Counted from the stretch's first letter, positions 1-10,808 are shown. The stretch: 64,000 nt of DNA from Liopterus haemorrhoidalis (GCA_963971575.1 OZ020615.1:63559379-63623378); one strand, 5' to 3'. Program-made: numbers and translations. The notes: generated from the letters alone by a model not told the origin.

Positions 1-34
1 ACCTAATTACAACCTCCTCCTAAATCGCTATAAT

Positions 35-1025
35 AAAAAATTGATGTGAAGTGTGAATTTTCACACATTTCAGGGTTTTGCAGGTATTTAGTAAGTGAAT
101 GATGATTCATTGGATGCGAAAACAAATTTTATATTAAAATATTTTTTTTGTTAATTTTAATTCGAACGCTTAATGCCATTATTTAGGTTTCTAAATATGT
201 GCAGTATTTTTTTTTTTATATACCAAGGTTCATTAAGAATTTTAAAAATTGCGCCTATGGCTTCCATTGGTTGTTATAAGTTCCGCCCCTCTGATTTCGT
301 GTACATTGAAACAGAATTAAATTATAATTTAAACAATTTCCACTGGCTATTAAATTTACGCTTTTAAAAATTAAATGCAACATTTGCCAAAATATAACTA
401 GAATTTTGAAAAAATAATTTAAACAATATAAAAATTTAAAAAAAAAAACAAAAGATAATTTAGTCTCTTCTCACAGGGTTCGATCCCTTTCGGATCGGGT
501 TACTTGGATGAAAAATCAGCGTGAAATACCACTAGACCAGCACACACGTTCCAGTGTGGCGTGTTACAAAGCTATAACTTGTGTACATTATTAGCCAAAA
601 ATCACTAAAAATGCGTTTTTTTCCAAAAACCTAATCTGATAAAAAATTCCTGTTGAACTATTCCGGTTCACACCTATGTACATTACTTAGAATTTTTTCA
701 GATTTTTAGTTTAAACCATCTGGGCTACAGGGTGTGGGACAAAAAAAATTTTGCACAATTTTGGCTAAAATCGCTTCAAAATAATTTATTTTGCAAAAAT
801 AAAAATTTGATCGTTATTCCACGTACCAAGGGCTTTCATTTGATACCCTACTCATAATTATAAAAAAATATATTTTTTTTCGATGAACACATATTTGTTT
901 ATATTTTTAGGGGGATATGTTTTTGAGATCTTTTAGTATTTTTCCTATGTGCGGGTCAAAGAGTTGTATAAGCATGCCAAATTTCAACTCTCTAGGTTTA
1001 GCCGTTTGGCTACAATTTTTACCGA

Positions 1026-1071
<46 letters not shown>

Positions 1072-1123
1072 GACAAAATGACGGTATAAGGGTTTTTTGG
1101 TCATAGCTACAAAACCCTAAAAA
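35..1123 (-). mobile_element. Family A Helentron-like element, complete copy A1
   Basis: Non-autonomous element with no protein. Its 5' end is on the right: the T-run and AGGGTTTTGTAG repeat (about 1106-1121 on the minus strand), then a TCTG array (1027-1072). The 3' end is on the left: an inverted AGGGTTTTGCAGGTAT (72-87), the palindrome GTGTGAATTTTCACAC (51-66) and an A/T-run. This order, with a hairpin outside the 3' subterminal repeat and no visible target duplication, matches Helentron/HINE (DINE-1-like) elements. A tRNA-like cassette lies at 464-542. The class is inferred from termini only. Confidence 0.72.
464..542 (-). promoter_or_regulatory. tRNA-like pol III cassette, type I (in A1)
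   Basis: Read on the minus strand, an A-box-like TGGTCTAGTGGTA (527-539) is followed by a B-box-like GGGATCGAACCC (476-487), then a T-run at about 440-452 that could terminate pol III. The copy at 31326-31404 is the same type. The stems pair too poorly for a working tRNA, so I read it as a SINE-like internal promoter module. Confidence 0.55.
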
Positions 1124-1189
1124 GAAACCAGTTCGTCCATTATTTTAAATTCCTACAATAAAATCATGTCTAAATACCAGAATTACACT

Positions 1190-1965
1190 GCTATTTACAC
1201 ATATAGTGCCAAATTACAAAATAAAACTGGTGCCGCAATGGTAGTAGAGAAGAAATAAATAAAGAAATACCACCTGCCAAATATGATAAGCGTTTTCACT
1301 GTCGAAGCTTATGCTTTACTCTAAGCAACCGAATATATAAAAAGCATTCCAAATAAAGAAGACTTCATAATTCATATTGATTCCCTCAGCACCATTGCAG
1401 CTATGAAGCAAACTTATTCAAAAGACATAAAAAAAAATACAAAAAATACAAGACAACATCCATCACTGTATTGACCACGAGAAGTAAATCACAATATTAT
1501 TGGTTCCATCAAATCGCAACATCCCAGAAAATGAAAAAGCAAACGAAACTGCCAAGGAGGCCATACACCAAGATGTAATTCAACTGCCCACTCCAACATA
1601 TTGAAGAATTTTTTTAAAATGAAACTATAGGACGAATGGAATAACACCCTCTACAGAATTTAAAGTCCGCGAAATTATGCAACAAGGCATGAACAAATAA
1701 TTCTAACAAGAATCAAAATTGGACATACACGACTCACACATCAACACATATTTGAAAAAAGACACTACCGATATTCCCCAGCTGCAACACACAACTCACG
1801 GTGGAACACGTAATCCTAAATTGTCCACAATACACAGCACAAAGGATCAGAAACAAACTTCCAACAGACGCACTACACATTGAAACCAATACATATGAAA
1901 AAAACATTTTAAAATTTCTAGAAGATATAAACTTTTTTTTTTTAAACAAAACAGAGGCACATCCA
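1190..1965 (+). pseudogene. Degraded I-like non-LTR retrotransposon, RNase H and C-terminus of ORF2
   Basis: Across several frames the translation keeps the order of an ORF2 ribonuclease H domain: SVFTVEAYALL, then IIHIDSLSTIAAMK (the conserved D-S-L-S around 1375-1400), then VPSNRNIPENEKANETAKEA (1503-1562), the counterpart of the W-P-S-H-x-G-I-x-G-N-E motif. A C-terminal stretch with IKIGHTRLTH follows (about 1712-1741). Frameshifts and stops are frequent, so it is dead. RNase H in this position points to the I superclade. The 3' end meets the 3' end of the element on the opposite strand at about 1965-2000. Confidence 0.72.
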
Positions 1966-1999
1966 CTGCTCTGGTGATTAGTGCCCGTACATTATTAAT

Positions 2000-3130
2000 T
2001 TACATTATATTTTGTGTTTATATTATTATGAGATATTATTGGAATAGAGAATATAGATTTGTGTCTAATAAAAATTCGTGAAGATTTGCCAGGTTTTCCG
2101 CCTTGTTACTGAGAGCTTCTTGTAAGTTGTCAGGTATATGGTGTCGTTGTTGTATCGTCTCGTATTTTGTGCAGTCTAATATAATATGATTGTCAATCTT
2201 GTGTTACACTCGTCACAAGTTGGTGGGTCTTTTCTTTCAAGTCTGTATTTGTCTGTCAGTCTGGAATGTCCAATTCTTAGTCTAGTCGTTACTATTTGTT
2301 GTCTTCTTGTCCCTTCGAATTTCCATTTTTTGTGTCTTCTTTTATTCGCCGTAGTTTGTTCTCTCTTAGTTCCTGCCATTTTCGTTCTTCTTTTAGTATT
2401 AATCTTTTACCAATTTCATTCGTAAGGTCAGTTGCTTCAATATTTAGGTCCAAGGGTGGTTCCTTTTGGGTGGCTTCTTTAGCAGCAATATCGGCTTTCT
2501 CATTGCCTTGAATACCAATGTGTGAAGGAATCCAAATAAGGAGTACTTCTATACCACGGATTTTAAGATTGTGTATCTTTTCTTGCAGTGATTGTACTAA
2601 TGCATTTTTTGGATAAAGCTGTTCAATGCTTGTCAGTACACTCAAAAAACCCGCGAATTTAGGGAATTTTGTTTGGTTCTTTTCTTCTATTAGGTCCAAA
2701 TTTTTTAGTATTCCTGTTGCTTCTGCTGTATATATACCAGAAGTACTAGGTAGGCGATACTGGTGTATTTGATCGTTCTCTACTGCAGTTGTTGTCTAGG
2801 ATTGAGGTATCAGTGTATATTGGCATAAAATCTTTGTATTGGTGGCTAATCGGTCGAAATTCTTGCAGATATATTTCTGGGATGGTGAGACTTTTCGGTA
2901 ACTTGCTGAGTGTTATATTGCAGGTTGGTTTGCTGATCAACCACGGCGGGGTTTTGGCAATACTTTCACCTTGGATCTTCTGAGGGATGGAAATATTAAG
3001 GTCGTTGAAATTATTTGATATTTGAATATGGACTGGGTTGACTGATGGATGCTGGATCTGATGGATGTTGTTACGGGTAGTAAATAATAGATGTAAACTT
3101 AATTGACAGTATATAACATTCCACATAATT
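2000..3130 (-). pseudogene. I-like non-LTR retrotransposon, 3' part of ORF2
   Basis: Three minus-strand segments join into one ORF2 tail. 3126-2746 gives a linker ending in IYTDTS, the start of RNase H. 2699-2292 (135 codons) carries LLIWIPSHIGIQGNEKAD, a clear RNase H active-site motif. 2379-2040 gives LRIGHSRLTD, a cysteine pair (PTCDEC), HIILDCTKYE and a final FL-x-x-T-N-L segment. Frame changes fall between the segments. The 5' part (endonuclease, RT) is missing, as in ordinary 5' truncation. It is tail to tail with the related remnant at 1190-1965. Confidence 0.8.
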
Positions 3131-3856
3131 TCTAATAGCCTTAATTAATTAAATTAAATATTTATGTACATTATATTTATTTTGTAATTATATTAAGTAT
3201 GTGAAACAGATATTCCGGGGTGCTAATAACCAAGCACTTGAAGCACCCCTTCAAGTGACTTGTTCAAAGAGTTGAAGACCATCTTCAATCATTTGAAATC
3301 GGCGTTCAATTTTTATAAACCCTCGTGTTTGTTAAATTAACACTCAAAAACTAATCTTGGTGACTTTGATATGTGTTTAAAAAGTTTTTTCTATGTAGTT
3401 AATTTTTTTTCTGTTAGTAAATAAAAGTTGAGGGATTGTAAATGTGTCCATTATCATTGGAAAGCATATGGAATGAACGAAATGTGTGGAACTAAACATT
3501 GCCACATAAACAGTGTTGAAATGGCGGTTGTTCGGGAGGCGGCAGGCAGCAGTAACATAAGTAAAGTGTCTCCGAATCTGTTACGCTGAGCAAATATAGC
3601 ATTTTGTTTAGTCACATATTTCAGAAATAGTGTTTTGTATATGTTCGCCAGACAAATAATCTTTATTTTATGACTAACTTCTAGAAATAAATACCATATT
3701 TCAGCAGTCACTTTTCAGACATGCACTTCAGCCAATTTACTTTCTATTTCAGATGGAAAATGTCGTGTTTCGCCCAATTTTGACCAGCATTTGAAATCTG
3801 ACAACATTTTTAGGATTCCGTAAATATAATCTGAAGAATAATGAAGAAATTAGATT
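3131..3856. other. No recognised feature
   Basis: AT-rich DNA. Short open frames here (for example on the minus strand at 3454-3711) show no domain I recognise and look like chance. Confidence 0.5.
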
Positions 3857-3874
3857 CAGTACAAAAATTAGAAG

Positions 3875-4248
3875 ATAGATAGATAGATATTTTTATTATT
3901 AAATATTATATACTACATTTTATCTTACAACAATTAACTTACACTTAATAATAATTGTAATTTTCGCCTTTCGGCTAAAAATCTACTCTCCTTCTCCTCT
4001 AGTTAATATCTTCGTTGACTTCTTTCCTTAATTTCCTCCCTTATGTTTTTCACTTCTTTCATCCAGTCATCCCTTTCCTGTTTCATCCAAAATTTCCTTT
4101 CTCGTTTCCGTTCTGTGTCGTATTTCTTCACATTCTTCCAACAAATGTTCCATTGTCTCCTTACCTTCCCTGCACATTCTACATGTTCTTTCTTTCTCTT
4201 TCATCCAAAAATTATTGTCCCTCTCCTCATTTCCACATCTAAATCTCG
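3875..4248 (-). mobile_element. 5'-truncated zinc-knuckle non-LTR retrotransposon with 18-bp target duplication
   Basis: The minus strand encodes the end of an ORF2: ARFRCGNEER, then a CX2CX8HX4C knuckle (CRMCREGKETMEHLLEEC, about 4144-4197), then the C-terminus. A 3' tail ends in ATCT repeats (3875-3890). CAGTACAAAAATTAGAAG flanks both sides (3857-3874 and 4249-4266), a clear target-site duplication. A longer member of the family is at 43676-44737. The insertion lies just upstream of RT-coding DNA of another element. Confidence 0.82.
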
Positions 4249-4299
4249 CAGTACAAAAATTAGAAGGAATGCATTAAAACAATTTCAAAATTCTAAGCT

Positions 4300-4703
4300 T
4301 TTTTTTCAAATGTCTTTCAATATTTTTAGATTTGACCAAAGCTTTCGATACCGTTAACCATGATATTTTAATTAAAAAAATTAGAAAGATACGGAATAAG
4401 ACGAACAGCTTTTAGTTTATAAAAAAATTATATTAGCTCAAGATCACAACAGGTAAAAGTTAACGATGCCTTAAAAAAAATTGTGCTTGTGGTGTGCCAC
4501 AAGGAACAATATTAGGGCCTTTGCTTTTTAACATTTATCTAAACGACATGCTAAGACTAAAAATTAGTAGGAAAATAATTTCTTATGCAGATGATAAGGT
4601 ATTGTTTATAAAAGGTTCAAATTGGAAATAAGCTTACAATCTCGCAACATCTGAGTCCATTACCATGGTCTTAGATAAATATAAGTATTTAAAATTAAAA
4701 TGA
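4300..4703 (+). pseudogene. Jockey-like reverse transcriptase fragment
   Basis: The plus strand, in more than one frame, gives DLTKAFDTVNHDIL (from about 4331), GVPQGTILGPLLFNIYLNDM (about 4491-4550) and ISYADDKVLF (about 4582-4611), which are RT motifs including the catalytic YADD. Stops and a frameshift lie between the first two. Only the palm region remains. The related RT end at 43507-46232 could be the same family. Confidence 0.85.
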
Positions 4704-4793
4704 GGGCCTTTTTTTTAGGATCATCACTTGTATTTTACAAATTAGACATTTTTTTTTTAGGTCATCACTTGTATTTCAGAAGTGAGGACCTTT
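4703..4793 (+). repeat. Hairpin minisatellite units
   Basis: About two and a half units of a roughly 40-bp motif: T-run, GGTCATCACTTGTATTTCAG, then AAGTGAGGACC. GTCATCACTT and AAGTGAGGAC are near-complements, so each unit can fold. Similar units occur at 6155-6265, 23240-23315, 27960-28090, 36425-36545, 57490-57580 and 58392-58432. Confidence 0.6.
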
Positions 4794-5068
4794 TTAGGGT
4801 TTTGTAGGTATGACCAAAAACCCTTATACCGTCATTTTGTCGCCTGTCTGTCTGTCTGTCTGTCTGTGTGTCTGTCTGTCTGTCTGTCTGTTCGGTAAAA
4901 ATTGTAGCCAAACGGCTAAACCTAGAGAGTTGAAATTTGGCATGCTTATACAACTTTTTGACCCACACATAGGAAAAATACTAAAACATCTAAAAAACAT
5001 ACCCCCCTAAAAATATAAACAAATATGTGCTCATCGAAAACAAAAATATTTTTTTTAAATTCTGAGTA

Positions 5069-5440
5069 CCCAGCAAACATTTTTATACGGGCCAGTACTG
5101 GTAAAGCACATACTCCCCGGCATTGAAAGTAATGGGCCAGTACCCCGGTGTCCCCGGGGCCGTTACTGGCCCATTGATGTATCAGTTGCTGGCCCAGCAA
5201 CGGTAAAGTGCAAAATAATCGCATTAGTTGCAAGATTTATTTCTGATGGTTTTAAGTAAAAAGTATGAGTGAAGAAGAGTGCTTATAAAATGCTGGTAAA
5301 GTACTTCGTATAGGCGGAATGCGAAATACAAATGTGAAGTACATTATTAATACTGGCGTTGCACTTACTTTTGGTGCCAGTAATTTACCAGCATAAAAGC
5401 AGTTTGCCATGCTTCGGCCGTTAGTTGAATGTTTGCTGGG
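5069..5440 (+). mobile_element. 372-bp MITE, family C, inserted in A2
   Basis: Terminal inverted repeats CCCAGCAAACATT and AATGTTTGCTGGG. Other family A copies read TTCTGAGTAGGGTATC here, so the TA on each side (5067-5068, 5441-5442) is a 2-bp target duplication. The interior holds repeated GGGCCAGTAC-type blocks and no coding sequence. The copy at 20241-20612 has exactly the same length. Confidence 0.88.
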
Positions 5441-5741
5441 TAGGGTATCAAATGAAAGCCCTTAGTACGTGGATTAACGATCAAATTTTTATGTTTGCAA
5501 AAAAAATTATTTTGATGCGATTTTCGCCAAAATTGTGCAAAAAAAAATTTGTCCCACACCCTGTAGCCCAGATGGTTTAAACTAAAAATCTAAAAAAATT
5601 CTAAGTAATGTATATTGGTGTGAACCCAAATAGTACAACAGGAATTTTTGATCAGATTATGTTTTCGGAAAATAACGCATTTTTTGTGGTTTTTGGTTCA
5701 CAAAGTACAAAAGTTATACCAATGTAAGACACTCACATACA

Positions 5742-5830
5742 AGGCGTGCGATAGCTTAATGGGTTAGAGCACTGGTGTCGTAAGCTAAAATGCGCTGGAA
5801 ACGAAGGGTTTCGAGTTCGAGTACGGAGTG
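5742..5830 (+). promoter_or_regulatory. tRNA-like pol III cassette, type II (in A2)
   Basis: A-box-like TAGCTTAATGGG (5752-5763) and B-box-like GTTCGAGTAC (5815-5824), then a T-rich stretch (about 5833-5853). The D-arm region resembles a tRNA (GGGTTAGAGCA), but the T-arm does not pair well. Confidence 0.55.
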
Positions 5831-6154
5831 AATTTAATTTTTTTCTCTTTTTTTTACATTTTTATTATGTTGAAATTATTTTGTCAAAATGCTAATTATA
5901 TTTTGACAAATGTTGCATTTAATTTTTATGAGCGTAAATTTAATAACCAGTCTTATTATATGATTAACAGACGATAAATTATTTTAAAAATATCGTTCAT
6001 TTTGCCGTGATTACTACAAAGTAAAATTTGTAGTAATCACGGCAAAATGAACGATAACGAGAACAATTTGTCCTACACACTCAGCATGCCGCCTTCACTT
6101 ATTATATACCTGCGAAACCCTGAAATGTGTGAATATTCACACTTCACATCAATT

Positions 6155-6265
6155 TTTTTTTTAAGTCATCACTTGTATTTTGGAGGTGAGGACCTCTTTT
6201 TTTGCTCATCACTTGTATGTTGGAGATGAGGACGTTGTTTTTTAGAAGCGAGGATTTTTTTTTTA
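6155..6265 (+). repeat. Hairpin minisatellite units
   Basis: Two to three copies of the T-run, TCATCACTTGTATTTTGGAG, GTGAGGACC motif follow directly after the 3' end of A2. Confidence 0.55.
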
Positions 6266-6964
6266 GATCTTGACTTCTCCCCCCCCCAATTCCTAAGTGC
6301 GTCACTAGTCCCATTTCTTCCAGAATCATAAGTCCGACACTGGCTATATGACTTCAAATTTGAACATTTTCTTTAGTTATATTTTTATTTTAGTCTTTTG
6401 TGTATGTGAATTAATTTCGGAAAATAAGTGGCAATATTTTAGGTTGATAGTTTGATATTGTGTGTTGTATGAAGAGAATAGATGTCTCCGCAATTGAAAT
6501 CGTTTTATTAAACAAAAGTTGTTGGCATCGCTTGTAAACAACAAGTACATTGAGAGGTGGATGACCCGCGGATTGTCCCTAAAATAAATCTAACTAACAG
6601 GAATTTCTATATAAAAATTAGCGTATATTAAATGCGCATGCGCACCTCACAGATTCATACGGATGTGTATAAATAACTATCAAATATCTGCAAATAAACA
6701 CTGAATTAAAACACAGCGGAGGGGGAGGGGCAACGCTTCCTTTACCGTCACACAAATTTCAAATTTATTTAGAGAAGTCGCTTCAACGCAAAATGTTAAG
6801 GAAAATTTTGGAACCCAATATAGCAACTGTCAATGGAGACATGAAATTAATTTTTAATTTAGAACAAATGTTACTAAAAAATTTAGGCGAACAGCAACGA
6901 TGGCTATTTGCGTCTAATAGAGCCTATTTTTATGACTAAAATATTAATATATATATTTATAATA
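6266..6964. other. No recognised feature
   Basis: I see no coding domain, tRNA or complete repeat between A2 and the family B end at 6965. Confidence 0.45.
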
Positions 6965-7222
6965 TTTTTTACCGACCGCCAACATATATAAGAGGTATTG
7001 TGATCATACCGATTTTGACATTTCGATGGATCTCCACGAATTGAGGTCCCTACATAACGTTTTGAATATTTGTAGCATGATGTCTGTCGGTCTGTCTGTT
7101 AGTCTGTCTGTCTGTCTGTCGGTTCGTCCGTCCGTCTGTCTGTCTGTGTACACGTGCAGAGCAAATTCGGCTAGAAAGATTTTTATGAAACTTCATATTT
7201 CTGCCATCAATAGCACGAGTTG
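6965..7222 (+). mobile_element. Family B Helentron-like element, 5' part (B1)
   Basis: Starts TTTTTTACCGACCGCCAAC, continues with the conserved core (TTTCGATGGATCTCCACGAA, ACATAACGTTTTGA), a GTCT/GTCC array (about 7081-7147) and ACACGTGCAGAGCAAATTCG. It stops after GCACGAGTTGAT. The 3' hairpin end is missing. Confidence 0.7.
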
Positions 7223-7533
7223 ATTTATTATTTTGTAAATAAATGGTCTCCATTTTGAAATGGTTAAAATTAAATAATGATATTTTGATATCGTTGTAAA
7301 GCTGATTTAATGTACTTTCAAGAAAAAATAAATAAAGAACCGATTCCCTATGCTAGATAAAAAGTTGAAACAATTTCCGCTGAAACCGGAAGTGATGCAG
7401 AATTCTTATTAGTTTTCTTAGTTCTTAAGTGGGCCCTTTTGTCTAGTTTAACTTTTTTTCTGAAGTATTTTTTGTTTTAAAATAAAGGAGTTATTCCAGG
7501 TTCGGCGTTTCAAACAAATATCCTGTATAAGTC

Positions 7534-7650
7534 AGGGTTTCTAGAAGAACACGTCGAGGAAGACCAAGAAAAAAATAGAGTGATCAAATTAGAGAATCGT
7601 TAGAGAGAACGGACATTCCTTAGAAAGATGCAAGAACTAAGACTCGAGAC
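7534..7650 (+). pseudogene. Retrotransposon ORF2 C-terminal scrap
   Basis: The translation reads RRTRRGRPRKK, stop, SDQIRESLERTDIP, KDARTKTRD. G-R-P-R-K-x-W-x-D-x-I is typical of the tail of some endonuclease/RT polyproteins. Only about 35 codons remain, with two stops. The assignment rests on this motif alone. Confidence 0.4.
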
Positions 7651-7659
7651 CAAATGAAA

Positions 7660-8505
7660 AAAATTGATGTGAAGTGTGAATATTCACACATTTATGGGTT
7701 TCGCAGGTATATAATAAGTGAAGGCGGTATGCTGAGTGTGTAGGACAAATTTTACTTTGTAGTAATCACGGCAAAATGAACGATATTTTTAAAATAATTT
7801 ATCGTCTGTTAATCACATAAGACTGGTTATTAAATTTACGCTCTTAAAAAAAAATGCAACATTTGTCAAAATATAACTAGAATTTTGACAAAATAATTTC
7901 AACATAATAAAAATGCAAAAAAAAAGAGAAAAAAATAAAATTTACTCCGTACTCGAACTCGAAACCCTTCGTTTCCAGCGAATTTTAGTTTACGACACCA
8001 GTGCTCTAACCACTACGCTATCGTACGCCTTGCATGTGGGTGTCTTACATTGGTATAACTTTTGTACTTTGTGAACCAAAAACCACAAAAAATGCGTTAT
8101 TTTCCAAACATAATCTGATCAAAAATTCCTGTTGTACTATTTTGGTTCACACCAATATACATTACTTAGAATTTTTTTAGATTTTTAGTTTAAACCATCT
8201 GGGCTACAGGGTGTGGGACAAAATTTTTTTTTGCACAATTTTGGCAAAAACCGCATCAAAATAATTTATTTTGCAAAAATAAAAATTTTATCGTTAATCC
8301 ACGTACTAAGGGCTTTCATTTGATACCTTACTCAGAATTTAAAAAAAATATTTTTGTTTTCGATGAGCACATTTTTGTTTATATTTTTAGGGGGATATGT
8401 TTTTTAGATGTTTTAGTATTTTTCCTATGTGCGGGTAAAAGAGTTGTATAAGCATGCCAAATTTCAACTCTCTAGGTTTAGCCGTTTGGCTACAATTTTT
8501 ACCGA

Positions 8506-8587
<82 letters not shown>

Positions 8588-8640
8588 GACAAAATGACGG
8601 TATAAGGGTTTTTTGGTCACACCTACAAAATCCTAAAAAA
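7660..8640 (-). mobile_element. Family A Helentron-like element, complete copy A3
   Basis: The cleanest copy, about 980 bp. The 3' palindrome GTGTGAATATTCACAC (7674-7689) and inverted subterminal repeat are on the left. On the right are a long CAGA/TCTG array (about 8507-8588, some 20 units) and the 5' repeat CCTACAAAATCCTAAAAA. It carries a type II cassette and lacks both insertions seen in A2, so it serves as the reference for them. Confidence 0.75.
7943..8032 (-). promoter_or_regulatory. tRNA-like pol III cassette, type II (in A3)
   Basis: Minus strand: A-box region TAGCGTAGTGG (about 8010-8020), then the B-box-like GTTCGAGTAC (7949-7958), followed by A-rich DNA on the plus strand (7917-7941), that is, a T-run downstream. 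Confidence 0.55.
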
Positions 8641-9390
8641 AGGGATGACGAAGGAACACACAAAATCCGAAATTTTCCAAATAATCCATCAAAAGTTCTA
8701 TGGTTAAATTAATTGGTAAACATTGAAGCAAACAATGGTTTAATAATATTTTCTCTTCGTTGCCTTGTCTGTATGTTAAGATAATTTTTCATATGGTTGG
8801 CTATCCTGATATGGGACATCTAAATTGCTGCTGCCTCCATGGGGTTATTATGACCACTCCTTACACGATTCGCCATAATAGTTCTGCATCTCCAAATTCG
8901 TCTTTATTACTTAATTATCTTTTTTAAAAGTCCATATTGTTTATTCACCTATGTACCTTAAAAATACACGTCTTAGTCTTTCTATTAACCAATATATTCT
9001 TCATTAAAATTAATATTTGAAATTTTGGTGATAAATTTAGTTAATTATTAATATTTTATAATAATTAATGATATTTTAATTATATAGTGATATTATAGTG
9101 TTTATTACAAATTGTTAATAATAATGTATGTTCGTATTATGAACACCACCCGCACAATTTCAAAGTGTTTGTGAAAAAATTTACACTGAATCACTGGTTA
9201 ATATAATTAGCGTGTTAATTTAATTATTCTACAATAATTAATTATTATATTTTTGCTCTCGAATTCAATTTGAACCTCTTGGGATGCAAACATCAGCACA
9301 CAACAGTGTATATCCACATTTTCATCGTCATATGTTCCAGTATTAGACTTATTTGAGACTAATTGAGACGCCCCCCCCCCACATATATAT
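8641..9390. other. No recognised feature
   Basis: Very AT-rich DNA with no coding motif I recognise, ending in a C-run (9371-9380) beside family B. Confidence 0.45.
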
Positions 9391-10265
9391 TTTTACCCAC
9401 CGCCAACATATATAAGGAAGATATTGTGATCATACCGATTTTGACATTTCTGATTTCGATGGATCTCCACGAATTGAGGTCCCTACATAACGTTTTGACT
9501 ATATTTAGCATGATGTCTGTCCACGTACAGAGTAAATTCGACTGAAAGGATTTTTATGAAACTTATTTAAGCTTCTGCCATCAATGGCACGAGTTGATCA
9601 ACTTTTGGTAAAAATCGATTGACTAAAAATTGAGTTTACTCGTGTCGATTTTAAGATTTTTGTGAATATTTTACAACAGAAAAATATTAAGAAAAAATTT
9701 ATTGAATAAAAGTTGCCATAAAAGCAATAACTAACAACTTTTATTTGAGACGTTTTTTGATAAAACGAAAAATTTCGAAAAATATTTGTAAAATTTTGTT
9801 AAGTCTCAATTTTTTCATACTTATATGTAACGTTTCCATGGTTATGATAAATAATATCTCTGTAAGAAAATATTAGGCCAAGTTATTTCTACTCTGCTGC
9901 TTGAATGTATTTTATACAAGTACTTTATGATGGCGGTTGGTCCTGTGGTGGCCACAGCTAATTTTTTCATACTTATATGTAACGTTTCCATGGTCATGAT
10001 AAATAATATCTCTGTAAGAAAATATTAGGCCAAGTTATTTCTACTCTGCTGCTAGAATATATTTTATGCAAGTACTTTGTGATGGTGGTCGGTCCTGTGG
10101 TGACCACAGCTGATTTTTTCATACTTATATGTAACGTTTCCATGGTCATGATAAATAATATCTCTGTAAGAAAATATTAGGCCAAGTTATTTCTACTCTG
10201 CTGCTAAAATATATTTTATGCAATTACTTTGTGATGGTGGTCGGTCCTGTGGTGACCACAGCTGA
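9391..10265 (+). mobile_element. Family B Helentron-like element with triplicated 3' end (B2)
   Basis: The 5' end TTTTACCCACCGCCAAC and core are present; the microsatellite has shrunk to a single GTCTGTC. The 3' terminal segment occurs three times in tandem at exactly 152-bp spacing: 9810-9961, 9962-10113 and 10114-10265. Each unit runs from TTTTTTCATACTTATATG through GGTSGGTCCTGTGG and the hairpin CTGTGGTGRCCACAG. Tandem 3' units are known in DINE-1-type elements. Confidence 0.78.
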
Positions 10266-10808
10266 TTTTTTTGCTCACTGTAGCTATTACATAAAATAAA
10301 AAGTTTATTAACTACGAAAACCAATACATTATCAAATTATTTATTTAAACCGTATTTATTATTCAATGTGTGTTATATTTCTCATTATTTGCCTAAAAGA
10401 TAGTCAGGTTAAAACGCGTCACAATTGATAAATTTTTAATTCATGTCTCATTAAAAATTATCTTAATCTTTTTGATTCTGTTAATAATCCTTTCGCGATG
10501 ACATGCTTATTATGCAATTGAATTTATATAACAGTTTATTCTTTGCATTACTAAATATTACATTTTAATTTTTTTTGTGAAAATGATAGTAATGTAGTAT
10601 GAAGTAAGTGATTTCACCCTTATAAGTAACATTCCCCTTCCTCCTAAATAATCTTAAATTAAATTAAAATTAAAAACTGCGTTGGACAAAAAAAAAAAAT
10701 TTCTACATAACTACATAACAGGTAAGTGAGATATTTCAAGATTTTAGTTTTAGTATTATTTATTTATGTATTAAGTATTTGTTTATAAATATGGTTTAAA
10801 ATAGGGGT
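10266..10808. other. No recognised feature
   Basis: AT-rich spacer between two family B copies with no gene seen. Confidence 0.45.

Larger units (their letters stand above)
4790..6160 (+). mobile_element. Family A Helentron-like element, complete copy A2
   Basis: The 5' end TTTTTAGGGTTTTGTAGG (about 4792) is followed by a TCTG array (about 4840-4891), a type II tRNA-like cassette, and the 3' palindrome GTGTGAATATTCACAC with its T-run. Two lesions stand out against sibling copies: a 372-bp MITE at 5069-5440 and a 30-bp inverted duplication at 5991-6056. Confidence 0.72.

Noticed and set aside
1027..1072. Regular CAGA/TCTG arrays as a CRISPR-like structure
   Set aside because: Simple tetranucleotide repeats with no spacers, in a eukaryotic genome.
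2186..2511. Plus-strand frames with hydrophobic stretches that look like membrane segments
   Set aside because: They are antisense to an ORF2 with clear RNase H motifs.
8507..8588. Open frames encoding VCLSVCLSV-type repeats (907-1104, 4810-5010, 7026-7223, 8387-8620, 30748-30957, 35539-35754, 57824-58033)
   Set aside because: They are translations of TCTG microsatellites and adjacent family A or B DNA; the frame is shared only because the repeat is.
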